NCBI GenBank assembly: GCA_964444625.1
Contig: CAYUHZ010000037.1
Coordinates: 1-9,810, forward strand
DNA: 9,810 bases
Direction of reading: 5' to 3'
Source: CAYUHZ01 sp964444625
GTDB taxonomy: Bacteria; Patescibacteriota; Patescibacteriia; Patescibacteriales; GWC2-42-12
Shown: positions 6,933-9,810 of the stretch, in pieces
Numbering within the stretch: position 1 is the first letter of the stretch
How the letters are laid out: each line of letters starts with the position of its first letter
Translations under genes and position numbers: made by a program
The notes under the pieces: generated by a model
Database searches by the model: none
Seen by the model: the letters and a program-made list of their open reading frames with translations, nothing else
What the model was told of the DNA's origin: nothing

Positions 6933-7307
6933 TTATTTTTTTGCTACCATTTCAACTTTCAGTTGGATATATTGAACGTTATCAGCTGCTACCATTTTCG
7001 CCAATTTCGCGCGTTCGTTAATCCTTAAATATGATCCGAGATCCATGATTGCCAATTCGTAATTGTTGTTCTCGCTATTCAAGCGGTTAATCTGTTTTTT
7101 TAATCCTTTTATTTCGTAACTTTTGACCGATAAATCATTGATACCGGAAAGATAATACACGCCAGCAGCTGAAATTAAAGTAAATAAGAATATATTAAGA
7201 TACTTATAATTAATCCAGCTGGTGCCGCTTTGATCGGAACCAGCCAGCCGTTTTCCCGAACGCAAAATACGGTTATTTTTGTTTTTGTTTTGTTTTGAGA
7301 AAAACAT
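6933..7307 (-). CDS. ftsL: FtsL-like bitopic division protein
   Basis: This 124-residue protein has the FtsL layout. A basic, hydrophilic cytoplasmic N-terminus (residues 1-35) precedes one membrane helix (YLNIFLFTLISAAGVYYL, about 36-53) and then a predicted coiled coil (about 60-90, VKSYEIKGLKKQINRLNSEN). FtsL proteins pair with FtsB/DivIC-like partners and help activate FtsWI at the septum. Sequence conservation in this family is very low, so the call rests on size, topology and its place between rsmH and ftsI. The ATG at 7307, 8 nt after the rsmH stop, was chosen. A longer frame starting at 7436 would overlap rsmH by more than 100 nt. The upstream stretch is almost pure A/T with no Shine-Dalgarno sequence. 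Confidence 0.8.
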   Translation of the reverse strand: MFFSKQNKNKNNRILRSGKRLAGSDQSGTSWINYKYLNIFLFTLISAAGVYYLSGINDLSVKSYEIKGLKKQINRLNSENNNYELAIMDLGSYLRINERAKLAKMVAADNVQYIQLKVEMVAKK

Positions 7308-7315
7308 TTTTATTT

Positions 7316-8269
7316 TTATTTTTTGATGGCAAAACGTAATTTGGCGCTGCGCGAGCGTGGGTTTAAACTGATTTCTTCTTCGGTAGGCCGAGCCACTCGC
7401 TTGGCGGTAATAAGCAAACTGGCTTGATGGCCGCAATTACAAATCGGGAACTCCGGCGGGCAAAGGCAGCCGCGCGCTTCTTGATGAAAAAAGCTTTTAA
7501 CGATCTTGTCTTCCAAACTGTGATAGCTAATGACGACTATTTTTCCTCCCGGTCGTAGCAGTTTTATCGCTTGTGGCAACGACTCGGTCAGATTTTCCAG
7601 TTCGCTGTTGGTGGCAATCCTCAAAGCTTGAAAAATTTTAGTTGCCGGATTTATTTTATCCTTGCCCGGGCGGGGTGGAATTATCTCCTTGATTATTTCC
7701 ACCAATTGCCCGACCTTAGTGATTGTTGCGATTTTTCGTTTCTTGCCTATCGCTCTGGCGATGGCTCTGGCTCGCGGTTCTTCTCCGTACAACCTGAAAA
7801 CCATTTCTAATCTTGATTCTTCCCAGGTATTAACAATCTCTGACGTACCGACGGTTTCTGGTGTTGAGCCAAAGCTCATATCTAGCGGCGCAGGATCAAA
7901 TTGGAAAGAAAATCCTCTATCCCGATCTTGGAGTTGAGCTGATGATAAGCCCAGATCATATACAATCCCGCTGAACTGAAAATCCGCTGTTCTTTGGTTG
8001 TTCTTGACAATTTTTGATAAATTTTTGAAATTATCATGTGCTAAAATTATATTTTTTATATCTTTGTCGGCTATTATTTGCCGAGCGTTGGCGATTGCCA
8101 ACCCGTCAAGATCGAGACTCACTACTATCCCCTGCGGCAAAACTTTCTGGGCGATTGCCTGGCTATAGCCAAGACCACCCATGGTGCAATCAAGATAATT
8201 GCATCCTGGTTGTGGATCCAGTATCGCCAAAACTTCATTCAGCATGACCGGAACATGTTGGTATTCCAT
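7316..8269 (-). CDS. rsmH: 16S rRNA m4C1402 methyltransferase RsmH (MraW)
   Basis: RsmH methylates N4 of C1402 in the decoding centre of 16S rRNA using S-adenosylmethionine. The 317-residue protein has near-complete family signatures: HVPVMLNEVL at the N-terminus, the SAM-binding DCTMGGLGYS (27-36), SLDLD, DLGLSSAQL, RGFSF, LDMSF, RIATNSELENL, VVISYHSLEDKIVK and the C-terminal NPRSRSAKLR. Motif I differs slightly from the common D-T-G-GGHS form (GLGYS in place of GGHS). A four-cysteine cluster of CxC-x6-CxC type (Cys268, 270, 277, 279) is present, as in many but not all RsmH proteins. It is the conserved second member of the mraZ cluster; here a 46-codon ORF separates it from mraZ. No Shine-Dalgarno sequence is visible. 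Confidence 0.96.
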   Translation of the reverse strand: MEYQHVPVMLNEVLAILDPQPGCNYLDCTMGGLGYSQAIAQKVLPQGIVVSLDLDGLAIANARQIIADKDIKNIILAHDNFKNLSKIVKNNQRTADFQFSGIVYDLGLSSAQLQDRDRGFSFQFDPAPLDMSFGSTPETVGTSEIVNTWEESRLEMVFRLYGEEPRARAIARAIGKKRKIATITKVGQLVEIIKEIIPPRPGKDKINPATKIFQALRIATNSELENLTESLPQAIKLLRPGGKIVVISYHSLEDKIVKSFFHQEARGCLCPPEFPICNCGHQASLLITAKRVARPTEEEISLNPRSRSAKLRFAIKK

Positions 8270-8286
8270 TTAATAAACAAAAACCA

Positions 8287-8427
8287 TTAATCCAACACAA
8301 TCGCTCTCTGCCTGGACATCACGATACTCCGTAACATTTGCGTGTTGACTAATGGCGCTTTTATAATCCTGACTTTGATTTTTTGCGCTTGTTTATCTCG
8401 CGATAAACAACTGATTTTTTTAAACAT
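8287..8427 (-). CDS. Putative 46-residue basic protein between mraZ and rsmH
   Basis: The 197-nt gap between mraZ and rsmH contains an ORF of 46 codons on the operon strand, starting at ATG 8427 and ending at TAA 8287-8289. The product begins MFKKISCLSRDKQAQKIKV and ends SRQRAIVLD. It is rich in Lys and Arg, has no obvious membrane segment and only one cysteine. It starts 39 nt after the mraZ stop and ends 17 nt before the rsmH start, so it fills the gap as a normal operon member would. Its upstream region is A/T-only, like other starts in this operon. I do not recognise the family. It could be a real small protein, or chance, since an open stretch of this length is not rare enough in AT-rich DNA to be decisive. 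Confidence 0.5.
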   Translation of the reverse strand: MFKKISCLSRDKQAQKIKVRIIKAPLVNTQMLRSIVMSRQRAIVLD

Positions 8428-8466
8428 ATTTATTTTTATTTTAATTTTTAATTTTTGAAACTAAAA

Positions 8467-8898
8467 CTAAATACCCAGTTCGCCTAAGGCTTCAGCTATA
8501 TCAACACTGCGTTTTTCAGTCCCTGTCTTATAATTGTTCCATGATGATTCGTCCCACAACTCTAACCGATCAAATAACCCTGCAACAATCACCTTTTTGT
8601 TTAAATTTGCAAATTTTCTTAAATATTCCGGCAACATAATTCTGCCCTGCGCATCAAAATTGACATCCATGGCTCCGGCTAACATATGTCTGCCAAATGC
8701 CCTGCTGTTGGCTTGAGCAATCGGCAAACTGGCCAGCTTTTTTGCCAACTCTTCCCAGACTGATTTGGGATACAAAAACAAGCAGTCATCTAGACCCTTG
8801 GTAACAACTGCTCCTTCTTTAAGCAAGGCCCTGAATTTGGCTGGCACCGCCATTCGGCCTTTGTTGTCTAAATTGTGCTGGTATTCACCAATAAACAT
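8467..8898 (-). CDS. mraZ: Transcriptional regulator MraZ
   Basis: MraZ is the DNA-binding regulator at the head of division and cell-wall clusters. It represses its own promoter in E. coli and assembles into rings of identical subunits. The 143-residue protein has the two tandem AbrB/SpoVT-like half-domains of the family, each with its D-x-x-GR-x-x-x-P signature: DNKGRMAVPAKFR (11-23) and DAQGRIMLPEYLR in the second half. The N-terminus MFIGEYQHNLDNKGR fits the family and fixes the start. Upstream lie a perfect promoter and three GGTG repeats spaced like MraZ operators, so autoregulation is likely. The position where a Shine-Dalgarno sequence would be holds six C residues (8907-8912 on this strand) instead. 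Confidence 0.97.
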   Translation of the reverse strand: MFIGEYQHNLDNKGRMAVPAKFRALLKEGAVVTKGLDDCLFLYPKSVWEELAKKLASLPIAQANSRAFGRHMLAGAMDVNFDAQGRIMLPEYLRKFANLNKKVIVAGLFDRLELWDESSWNNYKTGTEKRSVDIAEALGELGI

Positions 8899-9115
8899 TA
8901 TTTTTTGGGGGGATATGTTCTTGGTTTGTTATGTTTTCACTTAAGATTCAAGAGGAGACTGACCCCGCCAATACTCAGTTGAGGCTAACTGGCAAAAGGC
9001 AGATCAGGCCCCTTCTTCGCCTTAATTTGAAATTAGCTCTGATATAAGCCTCAGAGCCGGCTTAACCCCATGTACCGATTTCTCGGCATATGTTTAATTG
9101 CCAGCATTTTTTGCA

Positions 9116-9181
9116 TTAACTGGCATTTTTTGTTTTTGTTTTATCTAAATTTGTTTTTGTTTTCAATTTTGAATGAGCCAT
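9116..9181 (-). CDS. Possible 21-residue leader peptide
   Basis: An ATG at 9181 in the mraZ leader opens 21 codons rich in Lys and Thr (MAHSKLKTKT at the start, then NLDKTKTKNAS), ending at TAA 9116-9118. Its middle is built on a 14-nt direct repeat with a 21-nt period, seven codons exactly. There is no Shine-Dalgarno sequence. It may be only a by-product of the A-rich repeat. Confidence 0.2.
   Translation of the reverse strand: MAHSKLKTKTNLDKTKTKNAS
9129..9163. repeat. 14-nt direct repeat, 21-nt period
   Basis: TTTGTTTTTGTTTT occurs at 9129-9142 and again, identical, at 9150-9163. On the transcribed strand this gives two AAAACAAAAACAAA tracts in the mraZ leader, exactly two helical turns apart. 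The function is unknown; an unstructured A-rich spacer or a bent DNA segment are possible. Confidence 0.7.
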
Positions 9182-9219
9182 GGGGGTATGTAATTCAAAT
9201 TGAAGTAATTTAGCAAAAT

Positions 9220-9243
9220 CACCACTTAACACCACCATTCACC
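9220..9243 (-). promoter_or_regulatory. Probable MraZ operator: three GGTG repeats at 10-nt period
   Basis: On the operon strand GGTG occurs at 9243-9240, 9233-9230 and 9223-9220, each flanked by A or T on both sides and spaced exactly 10 nt. They lie about +6 to +29 relative to the inferred start. E. coli MraZ binds TGGGN direct repeats separated by 5 nt, the same 10-nt period, and related repeats are known in mollicutes. MraZ as the binding protein is therefore a good inference, though the core word differs slightly. Confidence 0.65.
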
Positions 9244-9254
9244 TTTATGATTAT

Positions 9255-9283
9255 ATTATATACCACAATTCCCCCCTTGTCAA
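9255..9283 (-). promoter_or_regulatory. Consensus sigma70 promoter of the mraZ-murF operon
   Basis: On the - strand TTGACA (9283-9278) and TATAAT (9260-9255) match both consensus boxes in full, with a 17-nt spacer (9261-9277) containing six G residues. The inferred start is near 9248. It lies between the tsaB terminator and the three GGTG repeats, and would drive the whole division cluster. Confidence 0.9.
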
Positions 9284-9319
9284 ACCTACTTCTCCACTAA
9301 TTATTTATATAATATTAAA

Positions 9320-9357
9320 TAAAAAATAATAAAAAATACTGCTTTTTACAGCAGTAT
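9320..9357 (-). terminator. Intrinsic terminator after tsaB
   Basis: ATACTGCT (9336-9343) and AGCAGTAT (9350-9357) form a perfect 8-bp stem with a 6-nt loop. On the - strand the stem is followed by a T-rich tract (the A run at 9321-9336). It lies about 80 nt after the tsaB stop and about 40 nt before the division promoter, so it would end the tsaB transcript there. Confidence 0.8.
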
Positions 9358-9437
9358 AATAATAGTGGATAAAAATCTGGTCTGCTTTATTCTCCAGTAG
9401 AAAAACTTATTAACAACTCATCCACAGTAAACTTTTT

Positions 9438-9809
9438 TTATTTAATTTTAGCCTTTTTATTTATATTAGGTTCTTTCTTATACTTGGGTATAACTAATTT
9501 TAGACCATTTTTTTTGATATTTGAATTTTCCTGATCAACCACCGGAATCCCCCAAGCAAAACCTAAGGCATTAGCGGTAGCAACGGCAATCCTCAAAGAG
9601 GTAAAGCCCTCTCCTTGATTGGCAACCATTATTTTAACGATATCAGCCTGAGTGATATTGTTTTCCAAAAGCAAAGATTGAATTTGAGATAAAAGTTTTT
9701 CTGCTTGGCTGAATCTAGCTTCGCAGGATATTCGCTTAATTACCTCATTGCCTTTTTTCAAGGCTACAAAAATATTTTGGTTATCCGAAGTATCAATACT
9801 TATAATCAT
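9438..9809 (-). CDS. tsaB: Short TsaB-like protein of tRNA t6A synthesis
   Basis: TsaB is the non-catalytic partner of TsaD in the complex that puts threonylcarbamoyl on A37 of ANN-decoding tRNAs. This protein has the family N-terminus MIISIDTSDNQNIFVALKKG, then FSQAEKLLSQIQSLLLENNI, then GFTSLRIAVATANALGFAWGIPVV. The usual G-P-G-S-F-T-G-L-R word is altered to QGEGFTSLR. It is only 123 residues, about half of E. coli TsaB (231). It holds the first actin-like subdomain, which carries the TsaD interface in the family, and ends in a basic tail (KYKKEPNINKKAKIK) in place of the second half. The start is convincing because the family begins with this strand; only one base of upstream sequence is visible. 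Truncation may be lineage-typical rather than damage. Confidence 0.75.
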   Translation of the reverse strand: MIISIDTSDNQNIFVALKKGNEVIKRISCEARFSQAEKLLSQIQSLLLENNITQADIVKIMVANQGEGFTSLRIAVATANALGFAWGIPVVDQENSNIKKNGLKLVIPKYKKEPNINKKAKIK

Positions 9810-9810
9810 A

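Larger units (their letters stand above)
8899..9248 (-). promoter_or_regulatory. Long structured 5' leader of the mraZ operon
   Basis: From the inferred transcription start (about 9248) to the mraZ ATG there are roughly 350 nt without a convincing gene. The transcribed strand holds several hairpins: TGCCAG/CTGGCA (9120-9125 with 9099-9104); TGCCGA/TCGGTA capped by a GAAA tetraloop (9073-9088, one G-U pair); GCTCTGA/TCAGAGC (9051-9057 with 9036-9042); and CAGTT/AACTG with loop AGCCTC (8976-8991). The AGCCTC loop is complementary to GAGGCT in and beside the loop of the preceding hairpin, which would allow a kissing or pseudoknot contact. The last 60 nt look unstructured and A-rich. A cis-acting RNA element, or a separate small RNA, is inferred. 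I do not recognise it as a known family. Confidence 0.5.

Noticed and set aside
7308..7436. Longer ftsL reading frame starting at 7436
   Set aside because: It would overlap the conserved C-terminus of rsmH by more than 100 nt; the ATG at 7307 gives a normal FtsL-like protein.
8941..8966. GACTGACCCC-containing segment resembling REP-type or transposon-end words
   Set aside because: Only one copy is present and there is no transposase or paired inverted copy; it fits better as part of the mraZ leader.
9364..9426. Two near-matches to the DnaA box (9364-9372 on the - strand, 9418-9426 on the + strand) in AT-rich DNA
   Set aside because: Each has one mismatch, there are only two, and no dnaA or dnaN lies nearby. 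The stretch is explained by a terminator and a gene end, so an origin is not supported.
1..9810. CRISPR array, tRNA, rRNA or insertion sequence
   Set aside because: No regularly spaced repeats, cloverleaf, rRNA signature or transposase was seen on either strand.

Overview
The window looks like a chromosomal segment of an AT-rich bacterium, probably a member of the Candidate Phyla Radiation (Patescibacteria, Parcubacteria/Falkowbacteria-like). This placement is an inference from gene content and style. The MurF lacks the usual N-terminal domain, TsaB is half length, and almost no start codon has a Shine-Dalgarno sequence. A short division cluster runs straight from ftsI to murF without murE. 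No rRNA or other taxonomic marker is present to prove it.

Left part, + strand (1-2932): after a terminator of an upstream gene (56-78), a consensus-like promoter (80-108) drives a compact restriction-modification operon. Its genes are a small XRE-family controller-like regulator (158-364), a HaeIII-family restriction endonuclease (375-1358), an M.HaeIII-like cytosine-C5 methyltransferase (1345-2427) and a Vsr mismatch endonuclease (2357-2782). A fifth short reading frame (2755-2928) is broken twice at 7-nt homopolymers. The last four frames overlap by 14, 71 and 28 nt. Close similarity of the methyltransferase to M.HaeIII predicts GGCC as the target. Vsr would repair T:G mismatches left when 5-methylcytosine deaminates. 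mscL (2933-3379) starts 4 nt after the broken frame, and the + strand unit ends at a perfect 17-bp hairpin (3445-3489) that also terminates the converging operon.

Right part, - strand (3498-9283): a division and cell-wall operon in the order mraZ, an unannotated 46-codon ORF, rsmH, ftsL, ftsI, murF. It has a perfect TTGACA-17-TATAAT promoter (9255-9283), three GGTG repeats at exact 10-nt spacing just after the inferred transcription start (probable MraZ autoregulatory operator), and a leader of about 350 nt. The leader holds several hairpins, one with a GAAA tetraloop, and two hairpins whose loops are complementary. MraZ and RsmH are the regulatory and rRNA-methylating head of the cluster. 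FtsL and FtsI belong to the divisome, and MurF completes the peptidoglycan precursor.

Far right, - strand (9320-9809): a short TsaB-like gene of tRNA t6A synthesis, ending at its own intrinsic terminator just upstream of the division-operon promoter.

The points most worth a second look are the structured mraZ leader, the small ORF between mraZ and rsmH, the twice-broken fifth gene of the restriction cassette, the MurF without its N-terminal domain, and the nearly complete lack of Shine-Dalgarno sequences.
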